Notes: generated by a model from the letters alone, not told the origin. DNA of 64,000 bases from Bradyrhizobium sp. B097 (GCF_038957035.1 NZ_CP152412.1:4646501-4710500); one strand, 5' to 3'. Positions 20,823 through 29,963 are shown, numbered from the stretch's first letter. Program-made: numbers and translations.

Positions 20823-22247
20823 ATGGCTTTCAAGGAATTCGGCAACTACGATGCGGTCGGTCTGGCCGAGCTCGTCCGCAAGAGGGATGTCACGGCAAAG
20901 GAGCTACTCGACGAGGCGATTGCGCGCACCGCTGCCGTCGATCCGAAGATCAACGCGGTCGTCGTCAAGCACTACGACTACGCCGAGCGCCAGATCGCCA
21001 AAGGGTTGCCTGACAGCCCCTTCACCGGCGTGCCGTTCCTGCTCAAGGATCTCGATCTGCTCGAGGGCACCCGCACCACGTCGGGCGCCAGCCTGCTGAA
21101 GGACTTCGTTGCGGACCATAACGGTACGCTGACCCAGCGTTTCCTCGATGCGGGTCTTGCGATCTTCGGCAAGAGCGCGAGCCCGGAATTCGGCCTGATG
21201 CCGACGACGGAATCCCGCCTGTTCGGCCCGACCCGCAATCCCTGGAATCTCGACCATTCCTCCGGCGGCTCGTCCGGCGGCGCGGGGGCTGCGGTCGCCG
21301 CGCGCATCCTGCCCGTCGCGCATGCCAGCGACGGCGGCGGCTCGATCCGGATCCCCGCCTCCGCCTCCGGCGTGTTCGGCATGAAGCCGACGCGCGCCCG
21401 CAACCCGTGCGGTCCCGATCGCGGCGAAGGCTGGGGCGGCTTCTCCGTTGGCCATGTGCTGAGCATCAGCGTCCGCGACAGCGCGGTCATGATGGATGCG
21501 ATCCATGGTCCGGAGCCGTCGAGCCTCTACGTCGCGCCGGCGCCGGAGCGACCGTTTTCCCAGGAGGTCGGCCGCGACCCCGGCCTTCTGCGCATCAGCT
21601 TCACTGACAAGTCGCCCTATGGCGATGCTGTTGATCCCGAGATCGCCGCGGCGGTTCGCGACATCGCCAAGCTGCTCGAGGGCCTCGGCCACCATGTCGA
21701 GGAGCGCGCACCGCCGCTTGCCGCCGATCCCGCCGCGGTCATGACGACCATCGTCGGCGGCAATACGGCGCTGACCATCCGCCTGCTCGAACAGCGCGTC
21801 GGGCGCACGCTGACGTCGGACGATGTCGAGCGGCTGACGCTCGCCAGCGGCCAGAACTCGGTCAAGATGACCCCCGCCGACTACGTCGCCGCGCAGCTTG
21901 CGGCGTTCCAGATCTCGCGCGGGCTTGCGACCTTCTTCGAGGGCTGCGACATCTTCCTCAGCCCGACGCTGTGCGCGCCGCCGCTTCGCATTGGCGAGCT
22001 GAACACGATGTCCGAGGACCTGAGCCACATCGCGCCGGTGCTGCGCCGCTACATGCCGGGCACCTCGATGTTCAACATGTCCGGGCAGCCGGCGATGTCG
22101 GTGCCGCTGGCCTGGAACAAGGCCGGTCTGCCGCTCGGCATGATGTTCGCGGCCAAGCTCGGCGAGGAAGGACTGCTGTTCCGCCTGGCCGGCCAGCTCG
22201 AACAGGTTCGCCCCTGGAAGGACCGCCGGCCGCCCGTCTGCGCCTAG
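20823..22247 (+). CDS. Amidase (amidase signature family)
   Basis: A 474-residue amidase signature hydrolase. It has a catalytic Lys in F-L-L-K-D-L-D, the first Ser in D-H-S-S-G-G-S-S-G-G and the nucleophile region D-G-G-G-S-I-R-I-P-A-S-A-S-G. GGAG at 20812-20815 supports ATG 20823 over ATG 20808. It is the last gene of the ABC operon, 69 bp after the dehydrogenase, and suggests that an amide-containing compound is imported or produced. The exact substrate cannot be read from sequence (6-aminohexanoate-cyclic-dimer hydrolase-like and glutamyl amidases share these motifs). Confidence 0.9.
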   Translation: MAFKEFGNYDAVGLAELVRKRDVTAKELLDEAIARTAAVDPKINAVVVKHYDYAERQIAKGLPDSPFTGVPFLLKDLDLLEGTRTTSGASLLKDFVADHNGTLTQRFLDAGLAIFGKSASPEFGLMPTTESRLFGPTRNPWNLDHSSGGSSGGAGAAVAARILPVAHASDGGGSIRIPASASGVFGMKPTRARNPCGPDRGEGWGGFSVGHVLSISVRDSAVMMDAIHGPEPSSLYVAPAPERPFSQEVGRDPGLLRISFTDKSPYGDAVDPEIAAAVRDIAKLLEGLGHHVEERAPPLAADPAAVMTTIVGGNTALTIRLLEQRVGRTLTSDDVERLTLASGQNSVKMTPADYVAAQLAAFQISRGLATFFEGCDIFLSPTLCAPPLRIGELNTMSEDLSHIAPVLRRYMPGTSMFNMSGQPAMSVPLAWNKAGLPLGMMFAAKLGEEGLLFRLAGQLEQVRPWKDRRPPVCA

Positions 22248-22338
22248 CTCAATCGGGCGCGACAAAGGGCAGTCCAATCAGGTAGATAGGGAGAGCGCCG
22301 GCACGATTCCGCCGGCGTCATGCCTGGGAGACCGAACC

Positions 22339-23019
22339 GTGAGTGACCCGACCGACAATGCGCTCGCCGCAATCGCGAGCATTCTCGATCAGACGACGAC
22401 GCCTCCCGAGAAGTCCAAGCCGTCTGATAACAAGTCGTCCGACACCAAGTCGTCCGACAAGACGGCGGACAACGCACCCGAGCCCGCGGAGGAGCCGCCG
22501 GTCTCGATAGCGATGCCACCGCCCCTGCCATCATCCATCGAGGTCGTTACCATCGAGGCCGTGTCCATCGAGACGGAGTCGATGGACGCCGCGCCTGCCG
22601 AGCCGACGGCGGACGAGCCGCCGCCGGTCGAGGAGCCCGAGCTGCTGGTCGAACAGCCTGAGCCGAGTGAGACCGAACCAAGCGAACCCGAGCCGAGCGT
22701 GCAAGAGCCGGAGCCGGAGCCGATCCAGCCTCCCCAACCGATCGAGGCCAATGGCTATTCCAAGTCCGGACCAGGCCCGATGGCCGCGCTGCGCTTCCGC
22801 TGGACGGTGCGCGAGGACGGCGCCCAATACTATGTCGACGAGACCGTCGGCGAAGGATCGACCCCGCTGGTCAACGGCCCGATGGACAGGGATGCCGCGA
22901 TCAAATTCGTCGACGATCGGGAGGCCGAAGCGCGACGGCGCTTCGAGCATTTCAAGCACGAGATCGTCAGTCGCACGGCGGCCGCCCTCCAGGCGAGCAG
23001 GGACCGCCACGAGGCCTAA
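22339..23019 (+). CDS. Acidic Pro/Glu-rich hypothetical protein
   Basis: A 226-residue protein from GTG 22339 behind GGGAGA. Residues 20-140 are a disordered low-complexity region (Lys/Ser/Asp repeats such as K-S-S-D, then many E-P and E-P-S-E steps). The C-terminal 80 residues look folded (FRWTVREDGAQYYVDETVGE, M-D-R-D-A-A-I-K-F-V-D-D-R-E-A-E-A). No signal peptide is present. I do not recognise the family. It follows the amidase in the same direction. Confidence 0.7.
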   Translation: MSDPTDNALAAIASILDQTTTPPEKSKPSDNKSSDTKSSDKTADNAPEPAEEPPVSIAMPPPLPSSIEVVTIEAVSIETESMDAAPAEPTADEPPPVEEPELLVEQPEPSETEPSEPEPSVQEPEPEPIQPPQPIEANGYSKSGPGPMAALRFRWTVREDGAQYYVDETVGEGSTPLVNGPMDRDAAIKFVDDREAEARRRFEHFKHEIVSRTAAALQASRDRHEA

Positions 23020-23070
23020 CACGCGATACGTGCTCACGGGCATCGCAAAAAAGCGGATGGAGAAAATCTG

Positions 23071-23844
23071 ATGTTTCGCGCGCTGGCCGGTTTCGCTCTC
23101 GCTTTGCTCATTTCTGTCGCGCAAGCGCAGCAGGCCTCGTCCCGGCTCGATGAGATCGTCAAGCGCGGCACGCTGCGGGTCGGCATGACCGGCGACTACA
23201 TGCCCTTCACGGCGCTCGACAAGGAGACCAAGGCATTTCGCGGTTTTGACGTCGACATGGCGCAATCGCTCGGCAAGGCGCTCGGCGTCAAGGTCGAGTT
23301 CGTTCCGACATCGTGGCCGCAGATGATGAAGGATTTCGAGGCCGACAATTTCGACATCGCGATGGGCGGCGTCTCCATCACCTTCGACCGGCAGAAGAAG
23401 GGCCTGTTCTCAACGCCGATCATGCGCGAGGGCAAGACGCCGATCGCGCGCTGCGCCGACAAGGGCAAGTTTGAGACGATCGCCGAGATCGACAAGCCCG
23501 GCACCCGCGTCATCGTCAATCCCGGCGGCACCAACGAGCGTTTTGCGCGCGCCAACGTGAAGGCCGCCGACATCCGTGTCTTCAACGACAACACCAAAAT
23601 CTTCGACGAGATCGCCAAGGGCGACGCCGACCTGATGATGACCGACGCGTCCGAGACGCGCTATCAGCAGAAGCTGCATCCCGGCGTGCTCTGCGCCGTG
23701 CATCCCGACAAGCCGTTCGACTTCGCGGAAAAGGCCTACTGGATGCAGCGCGACGCCGCGTTGAAGGCGTTCGTCGACCAGTGGCTCCATATCGCGCGCG
23801 AAGACGGCAGCTACGCGAAGGTCTATGCCGCGTGGTTCGAATAG
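23071..23844 (+). CDS. Periplasmic PheC-like cyclohexadienyl dehydratase / family 3 binding protein
   Basis: A 257-residue protein with a signal peptide ending near A-Q-A-Q-Q. The fold is a family 3 solute-binding protein, but the sequence follows cyclohexadienyl dehydratase PheC closely (R-G-T-L-R-V-G-M-T-G-D-Y-x-P-F, E-F-V-P-T-S-W-P, VNPGGTNERFARAN, L-M-M-T-D-A-S-E-T-R, P-F-D-F-A-E-K-A-Y, D-Q-W-L-H-I-A). PheC converts prephenate to phenylpyruvate, or arogenate to phenylalanine, in the periplasm. The Glu in T-D-A-S-E-T-R may correspond to the catalytic acid of PheC (inference). No permease is adjacent, which favours an enzyme over a transporter component. Confidence 0.8.
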   Translation: MFRALAGFALALLISVAQAQQASSRLDEIVKRGTLRVGMTGDYMPFTALDKETKAFRGFDVDMAQSLGKALGVKVEFVPTSWPQMMKDFEADNFDIAMGGVSITFDRQKKGLFSTPIMREGKTPIARCADKGKFETIAEIDKPGTRVIVNPGGTNERFARANVKAADIRVFNDNTKIFDEIAKGDADLMMTDASETRYQQKLHPGVLCAVHPDKPFDFAEKAYWMQRDAALKAFVDQWLHIAREDGSYAKVYAAWFE

Positions 23845-24030
23845 GCTGCGTCAAGTTTGCCGCTCGCGTGCCGCAAATTGATGCGCGCGGCCTGAAACCA
23901 GATCGCAATCCGGTGATTTGAACCTGAGGCGCGAGGACACGACTCATGTTCTGACCGTGATTTGGGACACGTTCAGCGAGGCGGCCACCAATTAGTCTCG
24001 CGAACGGGATTCCCTGCACCGGAGGTCGAG

Positions 24031-24831
24031 ATGACAAAGCTTCTGGCGATCGCCACGCTTGTGCTGGCCAGCACGGCGACAGCGCAGGCGCAATATACGT
24101 TCGATTACGGCGGCCGCACCATCCGCATCGACCCCGATCGCGGAACGGTTTCGATCCCCGGCGTCTATGACAACACCGGCCGCAGCACCAAGCGCGCCAA
24201 GCACAGGGACGCCGAGCAGAAGCACGAGACGGCTCCGAAGGACGCCAAAACGGATTCTCCGTCTATACCGGCAACGCCACCCGCGGCCGCTGCCTCACCC
24301 TCTCCGCCTGCCGTTGATCAGGCCGCGGCGCCAGCATCGCCAGCGGCAACGACAGAGCCCGCAAACACGAGCGTTACGCCAGCTCCGGCTACGGCAGCGA
24401 CAACACCGCCGCCACCACCCGCGCCGCCAGTTGTGCAGCAAAGCGCGACGTCGGCAGCAAGGCCCGCTTCAGCGCCGACTGTTGGCGCCGTGTCGCCTGC
24501 GCCCAAGCCGGCAGCGAACCCAGTACAATCAGCCAACTCACCGCTCGGCGTCTGGCTGACCGAAGAGAAGGAAGGCAAGGTCCGCATCGAGCAATGCGGT
24601 GCCAATCTCTGCGGCTATTCGGTCGACAAGAAGTCGAACGCCAACGGCGAGCAGGTGCTGATCAACATGAAGCCGGGCAAGGACAAATGGAGCGGCCGCA
24701 TCTTCGATCCGAACAGCGGCAGCACCTACGATTCCACCATCGCACTGAAGAGCCCGGACACGCTGCGCGTCCAGGGCTGCGCGTTCGGCGGCATGTTCTG
24801 CGGCGGCCAGACCTGGACACGGGTGAATTGA
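24031..24831 (+). CDS. Secreted DUF2147 protein with Pro/Ala-rich linker
   Basis: A 266-residue protein. ATG 24031 follows GGAGG by 5 bases. The signal peptide ends near A-Q-A-Q-Y. A short N-terminal module (Y-T-F-D-Y-G-G-R-T-I-R-I-D) is followed by about 100 residues of Pro/Ala/Thr linker, then a C-terminal DUF2147 domain (P-L-G-V-W-L-T-E-E-K, C-G-A-N-L-C-G-Y-S, A-F-G-G-M-F-C-G-G-Q-T-W-T-R). DUF2147 domains are small periplasmic beta-barrels of unknown function. Confidence 0.82.
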   Translation: MTKLLAIATLVLASTATAQAQYTFDYGGRTIRIDPDRGTVSIPGVYDNTGRSTKRAKHRDAEQKHETAPKDAKTDSPSIPATPPAAAASPSPPAVDQAAAPASPAATTEPANTSVTPAPATAATTPPPPPAPPVVQQSATSAARPASAPTVGAVSPAPKPAANPVQSANSPLGVWLTEEKEGKVRIEQCGANLCGYSVDKKSNANGEQVLINMKPGKDKWSGRIFDPNSGSTYDSTIALKSPDTLRVQGCAFGGMFCGGQTWTRVN

Positions 24832-24844
24832 TCTACGATTAATC

Positions 24845-24930
24845 GTAGCCCGGATGAAGCGCAGCGAAATCCGGGATTCTCACCGCGGGAGAGATCGTCC
24901 CCGGATTACGCTTCGCTCCATCCGGGCTGG
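24845..24930. repeat. Dispersed palindromic repeat, 'GTAGCCCGGATG' family
   Basis: The segment opens GTAGCCCGGATGAAGCGCAG and closes CTTCGCTCCATCCGGGCT, so the two ends pair, with internal AATCCGGG/CCCCGGATT arms. This repeat family is common between genes in Bradyrhizobium and many other proteobacteria (recalled). Confidence 0.7.
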
Positions 24931-24933
24931 AAC

Positions 24934-24961
24934 AAAAGCCCCGCTCACGAGCGGGGCTTTT
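24934..24961. terminator. Bidirectional Rho-independent terminator
   Basis: AAAAGCCCCGC and GCGGGGCTTTT flank a six-base loop. The symmetric A and T tracts let it serve both the DUF2147 gene and the converging cupin gene. Confidence 0.85.
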
Positions 24962-24983
24962 CCTTTCGGCCGGCTACAGCGCC

Positions 24984-25388
24984 TCAGCCGACCTTGCCGC
25001 TATATTCCTCGTCGGTGACGTGCTCCATCCAGGTCGAATAGACGCCGTCGAGCGCCTCCTGCATGGCGATATGGGTCATGCTGTTGTCCGGCGAGGCGCC
25101 GTGCCAGTGCTTCTCGTTCGGCGGGATCCAGACGACATCGCCGGGGCGGATTTCCCGGATCGGACCGCCCTTGGCCTGCACGCGGCCGATGCCCGAGATC
25201 ACGTACAGCGTTTGCCCGAGCGGATGGGTGTGCCAGGCGGTGCGCGCACCGGGCTCGAACGACACGCGCGAGGCATTCAGCCGGGCCGGCGCCGGCGCCA
25301 TGTTGATCGGGTCCTGCAGCACGCTGCCGGTGAAGTTTTCCTTCGGCGCGCGGCGGGTCGGCCGCGAGCCGGAAACGTGGATATCCAT
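24984..25388 (-). CDS. Cupin-domain protein
   Basis: A 134-residue single cupin. Motif 1 is G-A-R-T-A-W-H-T-H-P-L-G-Q-T-L-Y-V-I-S-G and motif 2 is I-R-P-G-D-V-V-W-I-P-P-N-E-K-H-W-H-G, supplying the His ligands for a metal. It resembles the small cupins annotated as hydroxynitrile lyase or carboxymuconolactone-type proteins. It starts behind GGGAGG, 23 bp after the RraA-like gene, so the two are co-transcribed. Confidence 0.87.
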   Translation of the reverse strand: MDIHVSGSRPTRRAPKENFTGSVLQDPINMAPAPARLNASRVSFEPGARTAWHTHPLGQTLYVISGIGRVQAKGGPIREIRPGDVVWIPPNEKHWHGASPDNSMTHIAMQEALDGVYSTWMEHVTDEEYSGKVG

Positions 25389-25411
25389 GGGGTTACCTCC
25401 CTCTCTTGACG

Positions 25412-26110
25412 TTATTTCTTGGATGCGGCGTAGCGCGCCTTGGTCTCGGCATTCATCGGATACAGGCCGGGTAGCTGGGCGCCATTGTTCACCTCGTTGA
25501 CGATCCAGGCTTCCATCCGCTCCTGCTCGGGTCCCTCGGCCAGCACCTGGTCAAGGAACGCCTGCGGGATCAGCACCGCGCCGTCCTGGTCCGCCACCAC
25601 CACGTCGTTCGGAAACACGGCAACGCCGCCGCAGCCGATCGGTTCGCCCCAGCCGACGAAGGTCAGACCCGCAACCGACGGCGGCGCGGCGTAGCCGTCG
25701 CACCACACCGGCAGGCCGGTGCCGAGCACGCCCTCGAGGTCACGCACGACGCCATCGGTGATCAGCGCCGTCACCCCGCGCTTGACCATGCGCGCGCAGA
25801 GGATGTCGCCGAAAATGCCGGCATCGGTGATGCCCATGGCATCGACCACGGCAATGCAGCCCGCCGGCATCGCCTCGATCGCGGTACGGGTCGAGATCGG
25901 CGACGACCAGGATTCCGGCGTCGCCAGGTCCTCGCGGGCCGGCACGAAGCGCAGCGTGAAGGCCGGTCCGACCAGCCGCTTCTGTCCGGGCTTCAAGGGC
26001 TTGGTGCCGCGCATCCAGATGTTGCGCAGGCCCTTCTTGAGCAGGACCGTGGTGATGGTGGCGGTGGACACGTGCGACAGCGTCGCGATCGCTTCGGCGG
26101 ACAGTGACAT
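25412..26110 (-). CDS. RraA-like protein (HMG/CHA aldolase fold)
   Basis: A 232-residue protein from ATG 26110. The same frame is open to 26221 and would add 37 residues, which is less likely. Motifs are V-D-A-M-G-I-T-D-A-G-I-F-G-D-I and T-D-G-V-V-R-D-L-E-G, the latter carrying the Arg/Asp pair that binds pyruvate and the divalent metal in 4-hydroxy-4-methyl-2-oxoglutarate aldolases. In Escherichia coli RraA inhibits RNase E, but this longer form next to a cupin more likely belongs to catabolism, such as a retro-aldol or oxaloacetate decarboxylase step. It is divergent from pxpBCA. Confidence 0.85.
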   Translation of the reverse strand: MSLSAEAIATLSHVSTATITTVLLKKGLRNIWMRGTKPLKPGQKRLVGPAFTLRFVPAREDLATPESWSSPISTRTAIEAMPAGCIAVVDAMGITDAGIFGDILCARMVKRGVTALITDGVVRDLEGVLGTGLPVWCDGYAAPPSVAGLTFVGWGEPIGCGGVAVFPNDVVVADQDGAVLIPQAFLDQVLAEGPEQERMEAWIVNEVNNGAQLPGLYPMNAETKARYAASKK

Positions 26111-26323
26111 CTGGAAAGCTTGCTCCGATGGGAGGAAAAGACCGGCGCATGTTGCCGGGCGAAGCCCCTGCGTCAAGGCCTGCGCGAAAAAGCTGCGATC
26201 ATCCAGATTTATCGCCGGCATGCCGATTAATTTATTGAAGTTGCTGCATCATTTTGCACGAAGCGAATTCCGTTTTGAATCGAAACACGCTAGCTTGATG
26301 GCTGACCCAATCTGCTTGAGCCG

Positions 26324-27055
26324 ATGGCCGAACCCTTAAGTCCTCCCCGCCTTTTGCCGAGTGGCGACAGCGCCATCACGGTGGAATTCAGCCGCACCAT
26401 CGATGACGCCGCCAACCGGCGGGTGCTCGCGCTCGACCGCGTGATAGCAGCCGAGCCGATCGCCGGCATCACCGAGACCGTGCCGACTTACCGGTCGCTG
26501 CTGGTGCATTACGATCCCGTGCAGATCACCTTCGATGCGCTCGGCGAGCAGCTGCTTGCGCGCGCCGCCAAGGCACCGCCGACCGAAAGCGGAACGCGGC
26601 GCTGGCGGATCCCGATCACCTATGGCGGTGAGCACGGCATCGATCTCGAGGATGTGGCGAAGGCACTTCAGACCACGCCCGATGACATCGTCGCGCGCCA
26701 CGCCGCCGGCGACTATCGCGTCGCCATGATCGGCTTTACGCCCGGCTGGTCCTATCTCAGCGGGCTCGACAAGTCCCTCCATCTGCCCCGGCGCAAGGAC
26801 CCGCGGCTGCTGACCCCGGCCGGCACCATCTCGATCGGCGGCATCCAGACCGGCGTGCAGTGCCTCGCCGGCCCGAGCGGCTGGCACCTGCTCGGCCGCA
26901 CTCCGGTGCGAACCTACCAACTGCATCGCGATCCGACCTTCCTGCTGGAGCCGGGTGATGCCGTCAGCTTCACGGCGGTGGATGCCAAGACCTTTGCCGA
27001 ACAGGACCGCGCCGCCGAGGCCGGCGAATTCGTCGCAGAACTGGTGACGCCATGA
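26324..27055 (+). CDS. pxpB: 5-oxoprolinase subunit PxpB (KipI family)
   Basis: A 243-residue protein with the KipI family pattern: L-L-P-S-G-D-S-A-I-T-V-E-F near the start, I-G-F-T-P-G-W-S-Y-L-S-G-L and R-P/T-x-V-R-T-Y-like P-V-R-T-Y-Q-L near the end. With PxpC and PxpA it forms the bacterial ATP-dependent 5-oxoprolinase that opens pyroglutamate to glutamate. Its stop overlaps the pxpC start by 4 bases (ATGA). Confidence 0.93.
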   Translation: MAEPLSPPRLLPSGDSAITVEFSRTIDDAANRRVLALDRVIAAEPIAGITETVPTYRSLLVHYDPVQITFDALGEQLLARAAKAPPTESGTRRWRIPITYGGEHGIDLEDVAKALQTTPDDIVARHAAGDYRVAMIGFTPGWSYLSGLDKSLHLPRRKDPRLLTPAGTISIGGIQTGVQCLAGPSGWHLLGRTPVRTYQLHRDPTFLLEPGDAVSFTAVDAKTFAEQDRAAEAGEFVAELVTP

Positions 27056-28086
27056 GCAAGCTCGTCGTCACCTCGATCGGCCCGGCGAGCTCGGTGCAGG
27101 ACGGCGGACGTCCGGGCTCGCAGCGCTACGGCCTGACGCCGAGCGGCGCGATGGACCGGCTTTCGCTGGCCGCCGCCAACACGCTGGTCGGCAATGAACC
27201 GTTCGCCGCCGTGGTCGAGATCGGTCCGTTCGGCGCCACCTTCACCGCGCGCGGCGGCGCGGTGCGCATCGGGCTCGCCGGCGCGTCGCGCAATGCTGAC
27301 ATCGGTGGCCGGCCGGTCGCCTTCGACAGTTCGGCAACGCTCGCCGACGGTGAGGCGCTCAATCTCGGTTTTGCGCGCGGCGGCTCGTTCAGCTATCTCG
27401 CGATCGAGCACGGCATCGAGGGCGAGCCGATGTTCGGCAGCCTCGCCGTCAACGCCCGGGCCGGGCTCGGCAGCCCCTACCCGCGACCGCTGCAAAGCGG
27501 CGACGAGTTGAAGACGAAAGCTGCGAGCGGCGCCACTGAGCGCCGCATCGAATTGCCCGCCGCGACCGAAGCGCCGATCCGCATCGTGTTCGGCCCGCAG
27601 GACGACGAGTTCACCGCGGAAAACAAGAAGCTGTTCCTCGACAGCGAGTGGAAGATCTCGGCCACCAGCGACCGCATGGGCTACCGGCTCGAAGGCGCCG
27701 TCATCAAGCACCGCGACGGCCATAACATCGTCTCCGACGGCACCGTCAACGGCAGCATCCAGGTGCCCGGCAACGGCCAGCCGATCGTGCTGATGCCGGA
27801 CCGCGGCACTAGCGGTGGTTATCCGAAGATCGCGACCGTGATCACGGCCGATCTTGGCCGCTTCGCGCAGACCTCCGCCGGCCGCCCGTTCCGCTTCAAG
27901 GCCGTGACCATGGCGGAAGCGCAGGCCGAGGCGATCAAGTTCCACGCGCTGCTGCATTCCCTGCACGATCGCCTCCGCGGCGTCGACGATTTCGGTCTCA
28001 ACATCGAGGCGCTACGGGATGCGAATGTCGCGGGTCAGGCCGTCAGCGCGATCGATGTGTCGACCTGGCAAGTTGCGCTACCCTGA
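27052..28086 (+). CDS. pxpC: 5-oxoprolinase subunit PxpC (KipA / biotin-dependent carboxyltransferase-like)
   Basis: A 344-residue protein with the KipA pattern [15 protein letters not shown] near the N-terminus, [10 protein letters not shown] and V-G-N-E-P, and [16 protein letters not shown] in the second half. It is the second subunit of the 5-oxoprolinase and is translationally coupled to pxpB. Confidence 0.93.
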   Translation: MSKLVVTSIGPASSVQDGGRPGSQRYGLTPSGAMDRLSLAAANTLVGNEPFAAVVEIGPFGATFTARGGAVRIGLAGASRNADIGGRPVAFDSSATLADGEALNLGFARGGSFSYLAIEHGIEGEPMFGSLAVNARAGLGSPYPRPLQSGDELKTKAASGATERRIELPAATEAPIRIVFGPQDDEFTAENKKLFLDSEWKISATSDRMGYRLEGAVIKHRDGHNIVSDGTVNGSIQVPGNGQPIVLMPDRGTSGGYPKIATVITADLGRFAQTSAGRPFRFKAVTMAEAQAEAIKFHALLHSLHDRLRGVDDFGLNIEALRDANVAGQAVSAIDVSTWQVALP

Positions 28087-28118
28087 ATCAAACACGAACA
28101 ACAAACGGATCGATCGTC

Positions 28119-28892
28119 ATGACTGCAACCATCGACCTCAATTGCGATCTCGGCGAAAGTTTTGGCCCTTGGGAAATGGGCAATGATGCCGCGATGATCG
28201 AACTTGCGACCTCGGTCAACGTCGCCTGCGGCTTCCATGCCGGCGACGCCGACATCATGCGCAAGACCGTCGAACTCGCGAAGGCGCGCGGCGTCAGCGT
28301 CGGCGCCCATCCCGGCTATCGCGACCTGCATGGATTTGGCCGCCGTCCGATGCCGGGGCTGACATCCTCCGAGATCGAGAACCTGATCGCCTACCAGATC
28401 GGCGCCCTGCAGGCGATCGCAACCGCGGCCGGCCACAAGGTGACCCATGTGAAGGCGCATGGCGCGATTTCCAACGTCGCCTGCGAGGACGACATGACCG
28501 CACGCGCGATCGCCAATGCGATCAAGGCGGTCGACCGCAATCTCATCTTCGTGGTGCTCGCCAACTCGAAGCTGGTGCGCGCCGGCGAAGCCGCCAATCT
28601 GCGGATGGCGCATGAAGTGTTTGCCGACCGCGCCTACGAGGACGACGGCAATCTGGTGTCACGCAAGAAGCCCGGCGCGGTGCTGCACGATCCCAAGGCG
28701 ATCGCCGAGCGCGTGGTGCGGATGGTGCAGGATGGCGCGGTCGTCTCGGTCACCGGCAAGGTGATCAAGATGCAGACCGACACCGTCTGCATCCATGGCG
28801 ACACGCATGGCGCCGTCGAGATCGCGCGCGGCCTGCGCGAGGCGCTGAGCAAGGCCGGCATCACGGTTGCGCCGTTCAAGACCGCGCACTGA
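28119..28892 (+). CDS. pxpA: 5-oxoprolinase subunit PxpA (LamB/YcsF family)
   Basis: A 257-residue protein. [12 protein letters not shown] opens the LamB/YcsF domain, followed by [23 protein letters not shown] and C-I-H-G-D-T. These carry the metal and catalytic residues of the hydrolase subunit. It lies 32 bp after pxpC and is followed by a terminator at 28914. Confidence 0.95.
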   Translation: MTATIDLNCDLGESFGPWEMGNDAAMIELATSVNVACGFHAGDADIMRKTVELAKARGVSVGAHPGYRDLHGFGRRPMPGLTSSEIENLIAYQIGALQAIATAAGHKVTHVKAHGAISNVACEDDMTARAIANAIKAVDRNLIFVVLANSKLVRAGEAANLRMAHEVFADRAYEDDGNLVSRKKPGAVLHDPKAIAERVVRMVQDGAVVSVTGKVIKMQTDTVCIHGDTHGAVEIARGLREALSKAGITVAPFKTAH

Positions 28893-28913
28893 GCCGCGAA
28901 CACACGGAGCAGC

Positions 28914-28942
28914 AAAGGGCCGGCCGTCATGCCGACCCTTTT
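28914..28942 (+). terminator. Terminator of the pxpBCA operon
   Basis: AAAGGG plus CGGC pairs with GCCG plus CCCTTT (one unpaired base on each side) around the loop CGTCAT and ends in TTTT. Confidence 0.65.
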
Positions 28943-29043
28943 AGATTCCGTTAAGAGTCTTCTTAAACCCAAACTTGCCGTTTGATTGCTAGGTGCAGCT
29001 TCCGAGCCTTTGATTGTCCTCTCAGGAAATTGGGTACGAAAGC

Positions 29044-29469
29044 ATGTTCCGCACCAGCCTCTCCCTCGCAATTGCTGCGGTGGCCACGGCCGCCTTCACC
29101 AGCGCAGCCTCCGCCGGCTGCTACAGCTGCTATACGCCGCCGCCCCAGCCCTGCACGACCTGCTATCAGGTGCAGACCGTGCCGCCGCAGTATCGCACCG
29201 TGCAGGAGACTGTGATGGTGTCGCCGGGCCGCGTCATCGCGCATCGCACGCCGGCGCAGTATCGTACCGTGATGGTGCCGAAGACCGTGATGGTCGCGCC
29301 CGAAGGCGTCGCCTATGAGCGCGTCGCGCCGCAATACGCGACGCAAGAGCGCACCCAGATGGTCTCGCCGGGCTATTCCTACTACGCGCCGGTCCAGCCG
29401 ACCTGCAACACCTGCGGCGGTGGCGGATTTGGCTACGGCTACGGATATGGTCACGGCTACGGCTACTGA
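29044..29469 (+). CDS. Secreted Cys/Tyr/Gly-rich small protein
   Basis: A 141-residue protein. The signal peptide (S-L-A-I-A-A-V-A-T-A-A-F) is cleaved near A-S-A-G. The mature chain starts C-Y-S-C-Y, has a second C-x-x-C-Y, then Tyr/Val/Pro repeats (P-P-Q-Y-R-T-V, P-A-Q-Y-R-T-V-M-V-P, A-P-Q-Y-A-T-Q) and a Gly/Tyr tail. The repeated Q-Y-R-T-V/M-V units suggest an extracellular or cell-surface structural protein. The function is unknown, and similar short proteins are frequent in Bradyrhizobium. A terminator follows. Confidence 0.75.
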   Translation: MFRTSLSLAIAAVATAAFTSAASAGCYSCYTPPPQPCTTCYQVQTVPPQYRTVQETVMVSPGRVIAHRTPAQYRTVMVPKTVMVAPEGVAYERVAPQYATQERTQMVSPGYSYYAPVQPTCNTCGGGGFGYGYGYGHGYGY

Positions 29470-29491
29470 GCCGTCAGCATCCAGCCAACAC

Positions 29492-29527
29492 AAAGCCGCC
29501 GCCAGAGGCCATCAGACGGCGGCTTTT
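29492..29527. terminator. Rho-independent terminator
   Basis: AAAGCCGCCG (29492-29501) pairs with CGGCGGCTTT (29517-29526) around a 15-base loop and continues into T. It lies between the convergent genes at 29469 and 29544 and could serve both. Confidence 0.75.
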
Positions 29528-29543
29528 CAATTCTCTTGTTAGC

Positions 29544-29696
29544 TCAGAACGGGTGGACGGACAGCGTGCCGAACACGATCGCCGCGATCACCGCAAAGGC
29601 GCTGTAGAGCGCCGCGGTGTGAATTCCGATCCCGGACTTTCTTGAAATTTGTCGCGCGTAAAAGTGCAGGCGGGCTTCCGCCGATAGCTCGCGCAT
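29544..29696 (-). CDS. 50-residue single-span membrane protein
   Basis: ATG 29696 to TGA 29544-29546, with GGAG 7 bases before the start. The N-terminal 25 residues are charged (R-E-L-S-A-E-A-R-L-H-F-Y-A-R-Q-I-S-R-K-S-G). A hydrophobic span I-H-T-A-A-L-Y-S-A-F-A-V-I-A-A-I-V-F-G-T-L follows, then a short tail V-H-P-F. A good Shine-Dalgarno, a plausible membrane anchor and a nearby terminator support a real gene. The function is unknown. Most likely one helix in the inner membrane with positive residues inside. Confidence 0.6.
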   Translation of the reverse strand: MRELSAEARLHFYARQISRKSGIGIHTAALYSAFAVIAAIVFGTLSVHPF

Positions 29697-29963
29697 GGTC
29701 GATCTCCAACGCCCCATTCTCGGCCATATGGAATAGCGTTCGCGCCCGGATTCAAGCGGGCGGCAGAAATAGCGATGCCGCCGCCTTCGGGAACACGGTT
29801 CCGAGAGGAAAATTCTTTCCCGTGCGCTCGCCCGAGAATCTTATTCGTTGCAATTCGAGGCGTCTGGAACCCGCGCCGGTCCCGCAATAACCGAAAATCT
29901 CGAAAACAACCCCATGCAAAGTAGCCGGAGGTGGATAGCTGAGGCGCGGCCGCTGCACCGCGC

